Shown: piece by piece, positions 44,790 through 54,078 of the stretch
How positions within the stretch are numbered: the first letter of the stretch is position 1
Layout: every line of letters starts with the position of its first letter
Origin: Phocaeicola coprophilus
GTDB lineage: Bacteria; Bacteroidota; Bacteroidia; Bacteroidales; Bacteroidaceae
NCBI GenBank assembly: GCA_016900015.1
Contig: JACJJM010000002.1
Span: 186,001-250,000, forward strand
DNA: 64,000 nucleotides
Direction of reading: 5' to 3'
Program-made: the position numbers and the translations under genes
Notes under the pieces: generated by a model
The model's input: only the letters and a program-made list of their open reading frames with translations
Databases searched by the model: none
Told to the model about the DNA's origin: nothing

Positions 44790-45680
44790 TTAGGCGATGC
44801 CATGTGCATTGGCTGCTTTGTCGATTTTCTTAATCAATCCTTGAAGCACTGCTCCCGGGCCACATTCGATGAATTCGTCTGCACCGTCGGCAAGCATGTT
44901 TTTCACAGTTTGTGTCCAGCGGACTGAAGAGGTCAGTTGGGCTACCAGATTGGCTTTGATTTCTTCCGGAGATGTGTGAGGCAGGGCGTCTACATTTTGG
45001 TAAACCGGGCATTTAGGCTGATGGAATTCCGTTGCTTGGATGGCTGCTTCTAGTTCGATTTTTGCCGGATTCATCAGCGGAGAATGGAAAGCGCCGCCCA
45101 CTTTCAGTGGCAAAGCTCTTTTTGCTCCGGCTGCCTTCATAAGTTCACAGGCTTTGTTGATGCCTTCGATAGAACCGGAGATGACCACCTGTCCCGGGCA
45201 GTTATAATTGGCAGCGACTACGACTTCGCCGTCTTCTTTGCTCACTTGCGCACAGATTTCTTCAACCTTTTCATCAGGGAGAGCGATGATTGCGGCCATT
45301 GTGGAAGGAGCGGCTTCGCATGCTTTTTGCATAGCCATGGCACGTGCATATACCAGTTTCAGTCCGTCTTCGAAGGACAAGGCACCTGCTGCAACCAATG
45401 CGGAAAATTCTCCCAGGGAGTGTCCGGCTGTCATGTCCGGCTTGAATTCTTCACCCATGCAGAGTGCAGAAATCACCGAGTGGAGGAATACGGCCGGTTG
45501 GGTTACTTTTGTCTGACGCAAATCTTCGTCCGTGCCGGCAAACATGATGTCTGTGATGCGATAACCGAGAATATCATTAGCTTTTTCAAACAATTCTTTT
45601 GCCAATGGGTTTGTGTCATACAATTCTTTACCCATTCCTACAAATTGTGCTCCCTGTCCGGGAAATACAAATGCTTTCAT
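44790..45680 (-). CDS. fabD: malonyl-CoA:ACP transacylase
   Basis: This 296-residue acyltransferase has the start AFVFPGQGAQFVGMG, the nucleophile Ser88 in AGHSLGE, and the active-site His in GGAFHSPLM. It loads malonate onto ACP for fatty acid synthesis. It has its own promoter and is first in a two-gene unit with the GH13 enzyme. Confidence 0.95.
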   Translation of the reverse strand: MKAFVFPGQGAQFVGMGKELYDTNPLAKELFEKANDILGYRITDIMFAGTDEDLRQTKVTQPAVFLHSVISALCMGEEFKPDMTAGHSLGEFSALVAAGALSFEDGLKLVYARAMAMQKACEAAPSTMAAIIALPDEKVEEICAQVSKEDGEVVVAANYNCPGQVVISGSIEGINKACELMKAAGAKRALPLKVGGAFHSPLMNPAKIELEAAIQATEFHQPKCPVYQNVDALPHTSPEEIKANLVAQLTSSVRWTQTVKNMLADGADEFIECGPGAVLQGLIKKIDKAANAHGIA

Positions 45681-45723
45681 ATTAATAAGATGTTTAAATG
45701 ATTAGATTCTATGTTTTATGGCG

Positions 45724-45732
45724 GCAAAGTTA
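45724..45732 (-). promoter_or_regulatory. -7 promoter box of fabD
   Basis: TAACTTTGC on the minus strand, 43 bp before the fabD ATG. Confidence 0.6.
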
Positions 45733-45758
45733 GCCATTTTGCCTGTTCCTTACAATGT

Positions 45759-46583
45759 TCAGTCTCTTGTTTTCATGCAAATGGGACGAAAGAAGTGGTT
45801 CAATGGGCCATGTCCTGCACCGATTTTCACATCTTTTCCGTGAAGGATGCCTTGGTGTACGTATTCTTTAGCCTTGCTGACAGCTTCCGGCATGGAGTCA
45901 CCTTGTGCCAGCAAGGTCGCGATGGCTGATGACAATGTGCATCCGGTGCCGTGAGTGTTTTTGCTTTCCACTTTGGGGCTGACAAATGTATAAGGCTCCG
46001 GATTGTCAGCCGTCATCAGGATGTCAATCATCTGGTCGCCTTCCAAGTGTCCACCTTTTAATAACACAGCCTGGCTTCCCAGATGCAAGAGCCGGATGGC
46101 TGCTTGCTTCATGTCTTCGACGGTGTGGATGCTGAAGCCACACAGGACTTCTGCTTCTTTCAGGTTCGGGGTGATGAGGTCAGCAAGTGGCATCAGTTCA
46201 GCCGTTATCAGTTGGATGGCTTCATCTTTGATAAGCTTGTGACCGCTGGTCGACACCATCACCGGGTCGAGTACGACATACCGGGGATGGTAGGTGCGTA
46301 TGGATTCGGCTATAACGCGGATGACGCTTGGATCATTGACCATACCGATTTTGATAGCTTCCGGATGGATGTCTTCCATTACGGCTGCTATTTGTGCTTT
46401 AACAGTTTCAGCTGGGACGGGAAATATGTCGCTCACGCCGCACGTGTTTTGCACGGTGATGGCTGTGATGGCTGTTGCTGCATAACTGCCGAGAGCGGAG
46501 ATGGTTTTCAAATCAGCCTGGATGCCGGCGCCGCCGCTGCAATCACTTCCGGCTATGCTGAGGATGGGGATATAATGTTTCAT
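45759..46583 (-). CDS. thiD: hydroxymethylpyrimidine (phosphate) kinase
   Basis: This 274-residue ribokinase-fold enzyme has the start LSIAGSDCSGGAGIQADLKT, which is diagnostic for ThiD, TPNLKEAEVLCG in the middle and NTHGTGCTLSSAIA with the catalytic Asp region replaced by the usual GTGC loop. It phosphorylates HMP and HMP-P in thiamine synthesis. No TPP riboswitch precedes it, and no other thi gene is adjacent. Confidence 0.94.
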   Translation of the reverse strand: MKHYIPILSIAGSDCSGGAGIQADLKTISALGSYAATAITAITVQNTCGVSDIFPVPAETVKAQIAAVMEDIHPEAIKIGMVNDPSVIRVIAESIRTYHPRYVVLDPVMVSTSGHKLIKDEAIQLITAELMPLADLITPNLKEAEVLCGFSIHTVEDMKQAAIRLLHLGSQAVLLKGGHLEGDQMIDILMTADNPEPYTFVSPKVESKNTHGTGCTLSSAIATLLAQGDSMPEAVSKAKEYVHQGILHGKDVKIGAGHGPLNHFFRPICMKTRD

Positions 46584-46599
46584 GTCTGTTTGAACTTTA

Positions 46600-46644
46600 A
46601 AGAAAAACGATGACGCGGATTGTTAATTTGTTATCCGCGTCATC
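46600..46644 (-). terminator. intrinsic terminator of the GH28 gene
   Basis: GATGACGCGGAT (46609-46620) pairs perfectly with ATCCGCGTCATC (46633-46644); a T-rich run follows on the minus strand. Confidence 0.85.
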
Positions 46645-46688
46645 TGTATCATTCGTATTTGAAAAAACGTGTTGTGGAGATCTCCGGC

Positions 46689-48131
46689 TTAGAATATTTC
46701 GAAATCGCCTTCGGCATTGGATTCCACTTTCTTTACGGTCTTGCCGTTAATCTTCAGATTGTCGAAATGGATATTATGATATTTGCCTGTGAGCTTGTTG
46801 CCTTTGGACAATACATTGTTGAACTGGCAGTTCTTGATGTTTATGTCATAGATGTTGTCGTCTTCATCCAGCCCGTTGATAAGGATGCCGAACTTGCTTT
46901 TCTCACATGTGATGTTTTCCAGATTCACATTGCGCACCACGGGCGGAAAGCTCCGGTCACATTTCTCCTTGTTCTCATATTGCAAGTTGATGCGCATGAC
47001 GGCTTCATTGCATACGCCGACTTTGACATTGCGCACGAAGACGTTTTCGATGATGCCGCCTCGACAGTTGCTGGTCTTGATGCGTACCACGCGGTCGAGC
47101 AACGGGCTGTTCATCTCGCAGTTTTCCACGTAGAGGTTGCGGTAGCCTCCGGAAATCTCACTTCCGATGACCACTCCTCCGTGGCCGTTTTGCATCCGGC
47201 AGTTGCGTACGACGATGTTTTCGCTTGGCGTGGCCCAGCGGCGTCCGTCGGCATTGCGGCCTGACTTGATGGCAATGCAGTCGTCACCGGTGTTGAACGA
47301 GCAACCTTCGATGAGCACGTTTTTGCAAGATTCCGGGTCGCAACCGTCGTTGTTCGGGCCAAGTCCGTTGATAGTCACGTTACGTACAATGAGGTTCTCA
47401 CAAAATAGCGGATGGATGACCCAGAACGGGGAGTTCTTCAGGGTGACTCCTTCTATCAGCGCGGCGTTGCAACGGTAGAAATTCACCAGTTGCGGGCGCA
47501 GGGCGTCTTCCGGGGTCATGATGCGTTGGTCGATGGGGGCAAATGTTTCGGCCAGACCAAACAGACGGTCGCGTCCGCCCATCAGCTGGGTGCGTTTCCC
47601 TTCCTTCGCAAAGCGTCCGCCCTTCATGTACCACCAGGCATCCGGCGAGCCTTGTCCGTCGACAGTGCCTTTGCCCGTGAGAGCAATGTTGGTTTCGCCA
47701 TAGGCATAAATCAACGGATGTGCATTGTAGCAGTCGATGCCTTCCCAGCGTGTGATGACAGCTGGAAAATAATAAGATTGGTCTGTGGTGAATTTCAACG
47801 TAGCACCTTCCTCCAGATGGAGATTGACATTGCTTTTCAGGGTGATAGGTCCGGTGTAGAAGTCTCCGGCCGGGACGATGACGGTACCTCCGCCGGCTTG
47901 GTTGCAGGCCAGGATGGCCAAATTGATGGCTTCATGGTTCAACTTTTCCGGGTTGCCGGCTACAGCGCCGAAGTCCGTAATGCGGAATGTCCGGTCGGGG
48001 AACTGTGTCTTTTTGATGTTCTGCACGATTTGTTCAGCCGTCTTGAATGCTTCTTCCATCGTTTGTGCCAATGCGTGGCAGGCACTCAGAAGCACGGCCA
48101 GTAAGAATAGGGTCTTTTTCATAGTGTTCAT
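46689..48131 (-). CDS. exported GH28 polygalacturonase-like glycosidase
   Basis: The protein has about 480 residues with a signal peptide (MKKTLFLLAVLLSACHALAQ; the ATG at 48122 is also possible). The parallel beta-helix carries the GH28 motifs NNDGCDPESC, GDDCIAIKSG, GHGGVVIGSE and RIKTSNCRGG, so all catalytic Asp/His/Lys residues are present. It cleaves galacturonan or rhamnogalacturonan-type pectin, probably in the periplasm. It is monocistronic with no SusC/SusD pair nearby. Confidence 0.92.
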   Translation of the reverse strand: MNTMKKTLFLLAVLLSACHALAQTMEEAFKTAEQIVQNIKKTQFPDRTFRITDFGAVAGNPEKLNHEAINLAILACNQAGGGTVIVPAGDFYTGPITLKSNVNLHLEEGATLKFTTDQSYYFPAVITRWEGIDCYNAHPLIYAYGETNIALTGKGTVDGQGSPDAWWYMKGGRFAKEGKRTQLMGGRDRLFGLAETFAPIDQRIMTPEDALRPQLVNFYRCNAALIEGVTLKNSPFWVIHPLFCENLIVRNVTINGLGPNNDGCDPESCKNVLIEGCSFNTGDDCIAIKSGRNADGRRWATPSENIVVRNCRMQNGHGGVVIGSEISGGYRNLYVENCEMNSPLLDRVVRIKTSNCRGGIIENVFVRNVKVGVCNEAVMRINLQYENKEKCDRSFPPVVRNVNLENITCEKSKFGILINGLDEDDNIYDINIKNCQFNNVLSKGNKLTGKYHNIHFDNLKINGKTVKKVESNAEGDFEIF

Positions 48132-48144
48132 ATTACGAGTTTTC

Positions 48145-48153
48145 GCAAAGATA
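48145..48153 (-). promoter_or_regulatory. -7 promoter box of the GH28 gene
   Basis: TATCTTTGC on the minus strand. It lies within the longer frame from 48164 and excludes that start. Confidence 0.6.
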
Positions 48154-48340
48154 GAAGTTTCCACGGATGTAACAAAATGTTCCTACGTAAAAGCCCGGAG
48201 TGTCCATCTTCATAGCCTTTCCGTGAGGACGTGAAGTGAAGTGGTGCGTCTGCCTCTTCAGGATTGGTGGAGGATGAGTAGTGACTGGAAGAAACTTGGA
48301 TGAAAAAATACAATAACTCCAAGTGCCCAAAGTCAGATTC

Positions 48341-48452
48341 CCATGTTCGCGGACCTGATACTCTTATAATCGCGATTATGAAGGTCTGACAATCGCGAAC
48401 ATGAGGTCCTTATCTTCGCGATACTTAGAGTGTCATAATAGCGAAGATGAAT
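48341..48452. repeat. array F: CGCG-centred palindromes every 23 bp
   Basis: CGCG centres lie at 48348, 48371, 48394 and 48417 and an AGCG variant at 48440, all exactly 23 bp apart. Units include ATAATCGCGATTAT. Spacers also complement each other (GACCTGATACTC with GAGGTC and GAGTGTC). The array lies between the GH28 promoter and the response-regulator terminator. Confidence 0.8.
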
Positions 48453-48740
48453 CTATCATGATAGACTTGTGATAAGGGATTGATAATAAGTGGACTAGTG
48501 TAATGCTTGTAGGGCATTCCCGGGCTTGATGGGAACCGCAAGGGTGGATTTTTCGTGTCTGCTGTAAAATCGGAGCAAACAGAAAATGTACAAGAAGCCT
48601 TTTTCTTTTATTTGAATGTCCGCAAACAATGAACATCTTCCAGACGCTCCGACCGAGCGTCCCTACAAGTATATTGGACAGGATAAATGTATTTGAGTGC
48701 ATGCAGTCGATGGGGAAGGAACGTGATGGCAAATAAAGAA
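48453..48740. other. intergenic stretch with no recognised gene
   Basis: TCTATCATGATAGA at about 48452-48465 is a further palindrome out of phase with array F. Otherwise nothing is recognised. Confidence 0.5.
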
Positions 48741-48773
48741 CTGGGAGAAACATCTGCGTGACGTTTCTCCCAG
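48741..48773 (-). terminator. terminator of the two-component operon
   Basis: CTGGGAGAAAC (48741-48751) pairs perfectly with GTTTCTCCCAG (48763-48773), 16 bp after the response-regulator stop. The T-run is modest (TTCTTTATTT). Confidence 0.75.
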
Positions 48774-48789
48774 CTCTTCTTTAGAAAGG

Positions 48790-50160
48790 TTATTGTAGGT
48801 TATAGAGTTTGAGTTTGTTATAGAGCGTCTTTCGGTCGATGCCTAGCAGGATGGCAGCTTTGCTCTTGTTGTTGTTCGTCTGGCGCAAGGCATCCAATAT
48901 CTGTTTCTTTTCCAGTTCTTCATTGTGTAGGCTGAATGACGGTTTTATAGGCTGCGGGTCGTCTTGCTCCGTAAGTTCATTTTCGATTTCGCGCATTGTG
49001 ATGTAATCGCTTTGTGCCAATAGGGTGGCACGCATGACAATGTTGCGCAGTTGCCGGAGGTTGCCCGGCCATGAATAACGCTGGAGCGCGGCCATAGCCT
49101 GTGTGTCAAAGCCTGTCAGGTGGCGTCCAAGCTCGCGGTTTGCTTGGTCGAGGAAGAAGTTGGCAAAGAGAAGGATGTCCTCTTGGCGTTCTTTCAGGGA
49201 AGGCATGCGCAGAGTGAATTCATTGATGCGGTGATAGAGGTCCTCGCGGAATGTTCCTTTTTTGATAGCAGTCTCCAGGTTCTCATTGGTGGCGCTCACG
49301 ACCCTGACATCCACCTTTATCTCTTTAGTCGAGCCTACAGGCCGGATGCGGCGTTCTTGCAAAGCACGCAGTAGCTGGATTTGTACGTCATATCCCAGAT
49401 TGCCGATTTCATCCAGGAACAATGTTCCCCCATTGGCTTCCACGAATGCACCGGTTTTGTCGGTCACGGCTCCTGTAAATGAACCTTTGACATGTCCGAA
49501 GAATTCAGACGCGGCAAGTTCTTTGGGGATAGACCCGCAATCGATGGCGACAAACGGTTTGCTTGCACGTTTGCTCAACTGGTGGATGTGATGGGCTACG
49601 TATTCTTTGCCGGTCCCGCTGGCTCCGTTGATGAGCACTGACATTTGGGTGGGAGCCACCAGCCGAACGTAGTTATAGAGTTGGTGGGCTGCTTCGCTTT
49701 CGCCTTCCAAAAAGTTTTGAGGGTTTGTATAGATGGATGTGTCTGTGCCTTTTGCTGTCTCCTCTTGTATCGGTGTGGAAGTGGCATCATCATCTTTTCC
49801 TGTTTGCAGGGCTTCGCGGATTTTCTTCAGCAATTCATCCGGTTGCACCGGTTTGGATATGTAGTCATTAGCTCCGCACTTCATGGCTTGTACGGCTGAT
49901 TGGATGTCTGCATATCCGGTCATGATGATAAGGGGAGAAGTGATGCCGTGTTTGTGCATCCAGTTTAGCAGTGCAATGCCGTCTTCATCCGGAAGTCTCA
50001 AATCGGACAGGATGACATCATAAGGATTGTCCGTTAGTTCCCGGCGAGCACGAGAAATGTTGCTTACGGTGTTTACCTGAAAGCCTTTTTTTCCCAACCA
50101 CGTTTTCAGCATTAATGAAAACGTGAGGTCGTCTTCTACGATTAAGATAGATGTTGGCAT
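48790..50160 (-). CDS. sigma-54-dependent response regulator (NtrC family)
   Basis: This 456-residue protein has a receiver domain with phospho-Asp53 (ILSDLRLPDEDG), then an AAA+ domain with Walker A GASGTGKE (179-186) and the sigma-54 contact loop GSFTGA (226-231). It ends with a Fis-type HTH (KSKAAILLGIDRKTLYNKLKLY). It activates RpoN-dependent promoters when phosphorylated. It follows the hybrid kinase by 41 bp and is the last gene of the operon. Confidence 0.95.
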   Translation of the reverse strand: MPTSILIVEDDLTFSLMLKTWLGKKGFQVNTVSNISRARRELTDNPYDVILSDLRLPDEDGIALLNWMHKHGITSPLIIMTGYADIQSAVQAMKCGANDYISKPVQPDELLKKIREALQTGKDDDATSTPIQEETAKGTDTSIYTNPQNFLEGESEAAHQLYNYVRLVAPTQMSVLINGASGTGKEYVAHHIHQLSKRASKPFVAIDCGSIPKELAASEFFGHVKGSFTGAVTDKTGAFVEANGGTLFLDEIGNLGYDVQIQLLRALQERRIRPVGSTKEIKVDVRVVSATNENLETAIKKGTFREDLYHRINEFTLRMPSLKERQEDILLFANFFLDQANRELGRHLTGFDTQAMAALQRYSWPGNLRQLRNIVMRATLLAQSDYITMREIENELTEQDDPQPIKPSFSLHNEELEKKQILDALRQTNNNKSKAAILLGIDRKTLYNKLKLYNLQ

Positions 50161-50201
50161 TGCTTGTTGGTTTCTATACGTAAAGCAAAGTTATACCTTT
50201 T

Positions 50202-52742
50202 TTAGCTTCTTTTCTTTGCCGCGACTATAATTTTTTCCATTTGTTGCAATACGATGTTAATTTTCTGTGCGACGGGAGCTGTGAGTTCTGTGTAGTCTTC
50301 CCGCTCGAGCCAGATGATTAGCGGCAGGCATTCTTTCGCCTCCAGCATGGTCAGCAGAGGGAGGAGTTTATGAGCGATGGATTTCACTTGTTTGCAGTTT
50401 CCCGTTTTGAGCGCATCTTCCAACCGATTTTTATTTTGTTGTGTTTCTTCGGTGAAGGAGCGTAAAATTTCTGCTGATGCTTCGGCGTCTCCTTCAGAAA
50501 AGGCTGTCAGGGCAGAGAAGTTGAATTCGTCTTCTTCCGGGTGCAGTAATGCTGCGGCTGAGGGAGGCGAGGATAGGGGAGCTTCTGCCAATGTCCAGCC
50601 TGTGATGTCCTCGATGAGCTGTAACACTTCTTTCTGACTATAAGGCTTGTGCAGACATCCGGCGAATCCTTTGGCTACGAATTGCTGTTCGTCTATATCG
50701 CTACGTGCTGTCAATGCGACGACAGGGATGTTGTGTGCTTGTTCATAAGGTAGGCTTCGTAGTTTTTTCAATAGTTCAAAGCCGTTGAGCGTAGGCATTT
50801 GGATGTCGGTGAACAGCAAGTCGTATGTTTGGTTCTTAAGTTGCTGGAATAAAATGTCAGGACTGTCATAGCAGTTGATGTCCAGTTGTGGATGATGGAA
50901 CATGGCTTTGGTCAGGTCAAGTTGGATGCGATCATCGTCGATGAACAGCAGGTGCAGTTTTTGATTGTCCGGCAAGGATGCACGCCGGGATGACGGCAAC
51001 GATAACGCTCCTTCCGTGTTTTCCGGTTCTGGCAATGTCTTCAGCAAATCTCCGGAGGCCAGATAGAGCGGCAGGTTCACCGTGAAAGTGCTGCCTTTGC
51101 CTTGTTGGCTGGTCACTTGTATATTTCCGTTCATCAGGTTGACGAGGCGTTGTGTGATGGCTAGTCCCAAGCCGAAGCCTTCTTCTCCTTGCGCATTCTG
51201 CAAACGGGTGAATTCTTCGAACATGTGTTTTTGTTCGCTTTCTGACATGCCACTCCCGGTGTCAGTAACAGAGAATTGGAATTTCCCATCATTGAGGCGT
51301 ATGCGGAGTGTGATGCTTCCGGTGTGGGTGAATTTAAGTGCATTAGATAACAAATTATCGGCTATTTGACGCACACGGAAAGGATCTCCCATATAGAAAC
51401 GGTTGAGTTTTTCGTCTCCTTGGAAATAGAGATGCAAGTTCTTTTTCTCTGCCAGTGGCTGGAAACTGGTGTAAATGGTCTGGAAGAGTTGGGAAGGGTT
51501 GAACGGCACATGATTGACTTCCATCTTGTTTGATTCCAGTTTGTGATAGTCCAGCAAGGAACTTACAAGGTCCAGCAGATGGCGTGCCGAGCTTTTCATG
51601 TTCTGCAGATAGAAGCGTTGGCGGTCTTCTTTGAGCAGTCTGGTCATGAGGTCGATGTACCCCATGATAGAACCCACCGGAGCTTTGATGTCGTGTGTGA
51701 TGGTGAGCATGAGTTTTTCACGTGCGGTCAGTAGGCCTTCAGCACGCCGTTTGGCTTTCTCCAGTTCCTGTCGGTAATGGTGACTTCGCAAGATGTCTCG
51801 TTCGATGAGGAATAAAAAGACGACGACCAACACGATGGCTGTGATGGCAACTACGGCAATGGCATGTGCTGAGTTGGAACGGACATTTTGTTCTAGTTGC
51901 AGACGTTGGTCTATGAATTTTTGTTCTTCTTGGTCAAATGTTTGCAGGATTCGGTTCATCTGCTCGCTAAGTTCCCAGCCTGTTCTTTTGAATCGGTTTA
52001 CCTTTTGTTGGATATTGCCTTGGAGTTGCAGGATGCTGTCGTTGACTTGGGTTTGTATGGTACGCAGGATGGTAGCCAATGTGTCAGCCGGGTTATAAGC
52101 ATTGACCAAAGTGTCTGTCACTAATTCACTTTGTGTATTGGTGACCAGAGTCGAATCTTCTTTGGGCGGAACAAACACCTGTGCCAGCCGTTTGAAAAAT
52201 CCCGGGCGCTCTTTTTTTACGACATAGGATTCTTCCTGTACGACGATTTTCTTTTGGATTTTCTGTTCATGTTTGAGAATTGTAGTGTCTTGTGCCTGAT
52301 GAATGATATGCTCGATTTTCTGTTGGTAGATTTGTCCGCTATTAGCCTCGCTCATGGCTTTTAGCATATTGTACATATTGCGCTCTTTTTGTTTCAATAG
52401 GCGGGCTACGGTGTCCAGCCTGTTTTTTTGAATCGTGTCGCTTAATATGGCTTGAAGTTCTTTTAGTGTTTTATGTGAATTTTGTAGAGCGCGTTGGTAG
52501 CGATAGAATTCATTCACTTGTCCTGCGCTGACTGATTGGCCGACAATCTCTGCTTGATAAAGCTGATTCAGCACTTGATAGGTGTTACGCCGTTGTTTGT
52601 TCAGGCTTTGTTCGTAGTCTCCACTTTCGATCAGCACGGTCACTTTCTGATAGATGTAGTTGACAGAAATGAAGAGCAGCAGGCTGAGCAGGACATAGCC
52701 TATGATGACTTTGACTTGTGTTGATTTATAATTGTTGGGCAT
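50202..52742 (-). CDS. hybrid sensor histidine kinase with receiver and HPt domains
   Basis: This 846-residue protein has a membrane helix (11-30), a long coiled-coil-like periplasmic region (about 35-290), a second helix (293-313), and the H-box with His350 (LTITHDIKAPVGS). An HATPase domain follows (NALKF; DTGSGMS; GFGLGLAI), then a receiver with Asp646 and an HPt domain with His791 (SIAHKLL). This is a complete His-Asp-His relay feeding the sigma-54 regulator next to it. Its start overlaps the MATE gene by 17 bp. The signal is unknown; the neighbours suggest envelope or toxic-compound stress. Confidence 0.93.
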   Translation of the reverse strand: MPNNYKSTQVKVIIGYVLLSLLLFISVNYIYQKVTVLIESGDYEQSLNKQRRNTYQVLNQLYQAEIVGQSVSAGQVNEFYRYQRALQNSHKTLKELQAILSDTIQKNRLDTVARLLKQKERNMYNMLKAMSEANSGQIYQQKIEHIIHQAQDTTILKHEQKIQKKIVVQEESYVVKKERPGFFKRLAQVFVPPKEDSTLVTNTQSELVTDTLVNAYNPADTLATILRTIQTQVNDSILQLQGNIQQKVNRFKRTGWELSEQMNRILQTFDQEEQKFIDQRLQLEQNVRSNSAHAIAVVAITAIVLVVVFLFLIERDILRSHHYRQELEKAKRRAEGLLTAREKLMLTITHDIKAPVGSIMGYIDLMTRLLKEDRQRFYLQNMKSSARHLLDLVSSLLDYHKLESNKMEVNHVPFNPSQLFQTIYTSFQPLAEKKNLHLYFQGDEKLNRFYMGDPFRVRQIADNLLSNALKFTHTGSITLRIRLNDGKFQFSVTDTGSGMSESEQKHMFEEFTRLQNAQGEEGFGLGLAITQRLVNLMNGNIQVTSQQGKGSTFTVNLPLYLASGDLLKTLPEPENTEGALSLPSSRRASLPDNQKLHLLFIDDDRIQLDLTKAMFHHPQLDINCYDSPDILFQQLKNQTYDLLFTDIQMPTLNGFELLKKLRSLPYEQAHNIPVVALTARSDIDEQQFVAKGFAGCLHKPYSQKEVLQLIEDITGWTLAEAPLSSPPSAAALLHPEEDEFNFSALTAFSEGDAEASAEILRSFTEETQQNKNRLEDALKTGNCKQVKSIAHKLLPLLTMLEAKECLPLIIWLEREDYTELTAPVAQKINIVLQQMEKIIVAAKKRS

Positions 52743-54078
52743 GTGTCAGTTTGGTTTTCTGGCGAAAACGGAGATAGAAGGCGATTCCGGCACTGGTCAG
52801 GCCTATTGGGAATCCCATCCATATTCCGATTGTCCCCCAATGGAGGATAAAGCCGAATATATAACTTGTGGGTAAAGATAGGATAATATAGGCGACAAAA
52901 GCAATGTACATCATGGGTTTAACATCTGCTAATCCACGGAGGGCATTGGCAAATGCGATTTGGAGACCATCACCAAACTGATAGGCCAGCATCGGGATGA
53001 CTAGTAAGGCTACTAGTCGGCTGACTTCCAAGCTATCTGTATACCATTCCCCTAATTGATGGCGTAGGCAGAAGATAATGGTGCATAGTATGATGCCCCA
53101 TAACAAGATTAGATGGAAGCCTGCATAGGCCGACCGGCGCAGGTTGGGCAGATCTTCTTGTCCTCGAAAGTAGCTCACACGCACGGCAATGGCAGCCCCC
53201 ATGCCATAATAAATCATGAAACAAAGAGTCGTGATGGTATTCATGATTTGGTGAGCTGCCAGCGCGGTGCTTCCCAACCATCCCAACATGATGGCACAGA
53301 GGCTGAATGAAGCTGTCTCCATGCCCATTTGCAGGGCAATGGGCCATCCGAGCTTGTTCAGTTGCACGAAGTCGGGGCGATTGATACAAGACTTGCGAAA
53401 TCCCTCTTTGAAGGTCTTGTACCTTTTATTGTAAAAGAAAAGACAGACAAAGACCACAAGCATCATCAGACGTGCAAACAGTGTGGATAGTCCTCCACCG
53501 ACAAGCCCAAGTTCCGGGAATCCGAATGTACCGTAAATAAGCAGATAGTTTCCGGCAATATTGAGTACATTGCCTCCCAATAGAATCCACATGGGAGTGC
53601 GTGTGTCAGTGATGCCGTCTGCAAATTGCTTGAAGGCGTTGAACATCATGATAAGTGGCAATGATGTCCATAAGATAAGATAGTAGGGCTTGATGAAGGG
53701 CAATAGCTCTTCGGGTTGTCCCAAACGGTCCAGATTGAGATAGAGGATGCCCATGACTAAGCACAGAAACATAGCAATGAATAGATTGGCTATGAGGCTG
53801 TTTTTTAGTTTTCCTCCGGCATCTTGTTCTTCACCGCGTCCGTAGAGTGCTCCGATGATTGGAGTGAGTCCGTATGAAAAGCCCAGTCCAAAGATAATGG
53901 CCAGATTGAATATGGTATTTACAAAACCGGCAGCCGAGAGTTCTGCTGCACTGTGATGCCCGATCATCATCGTGTCGGCAAATCCGAGGATGATGGTGCC
54001 CAACTGGCCAATCATGATGGGAACTCCTAAATAGATAAGTTCCTTGTAATGTCTTTGGTAACTGATAAGCTGGTTCAT
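52726..54078 (-). CDS. MATE family multidrug efflux protein
   Basis: The protein has 450 residues from the ATG that overlaps the peptidase stop in ATGA. It has twelve helices in two MATE repeats (LGVPIMIGQLGTIILGFADTMMIG; LGWPIALQMGMETASFS), typical of the NorM/DinF branch. It exports drugs or organic cations with Na+ or H+. It is coupled in one operon to a sensor kinase and regulator downstream, which may control it. Confidence 0.9.
   Translation of the reverse strand: MNQLISYQRHYKELIYLGVPIMIGQLGTIILGFADTMMIGHHSAAELSAAGFVNTIFNLAIIFGLGFSYGLTPIIGALYGRGEEQDAGGKLKNSLIANLFIAMFLCLVMGILYLNLDRLGQPEELLPFIKPYYLILWTSLPLIMMFNAFKQFADGITDTRTPMWILLGGNVLNIAGNYLLIYGTFGFPELGLVGGGLSTLFARLMMLVVFVCLFFYNKRYKTFKEGFRKSCINRPDFVQLNKLGWPIALQMGMETASFSLCAIMLGWLGSTALAAHQIMNTITTLCFMIYYGMGAAIAVRVSYFRGQEDLPNLRRSAYAGFHLILLWGIILCTIIFCLRHQLGEWYTDSLEVSRLVALLVIPMLAYQFGDGLQIAFANALRGLADVKPMMYIAFVAYIILSLPTSYIFGFILHWGTIGIWMGFPIGLTSAGIAFYLRFRQKTKLTHAQQL

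Noticed and set aside
46584-46688. TPP riboswitch upstream of thiD
   Set aside because: The space holds only the GH28 terminator; the conserved TPP-aptamer segments (CUGAGA, ACCUGAUC) are absent.
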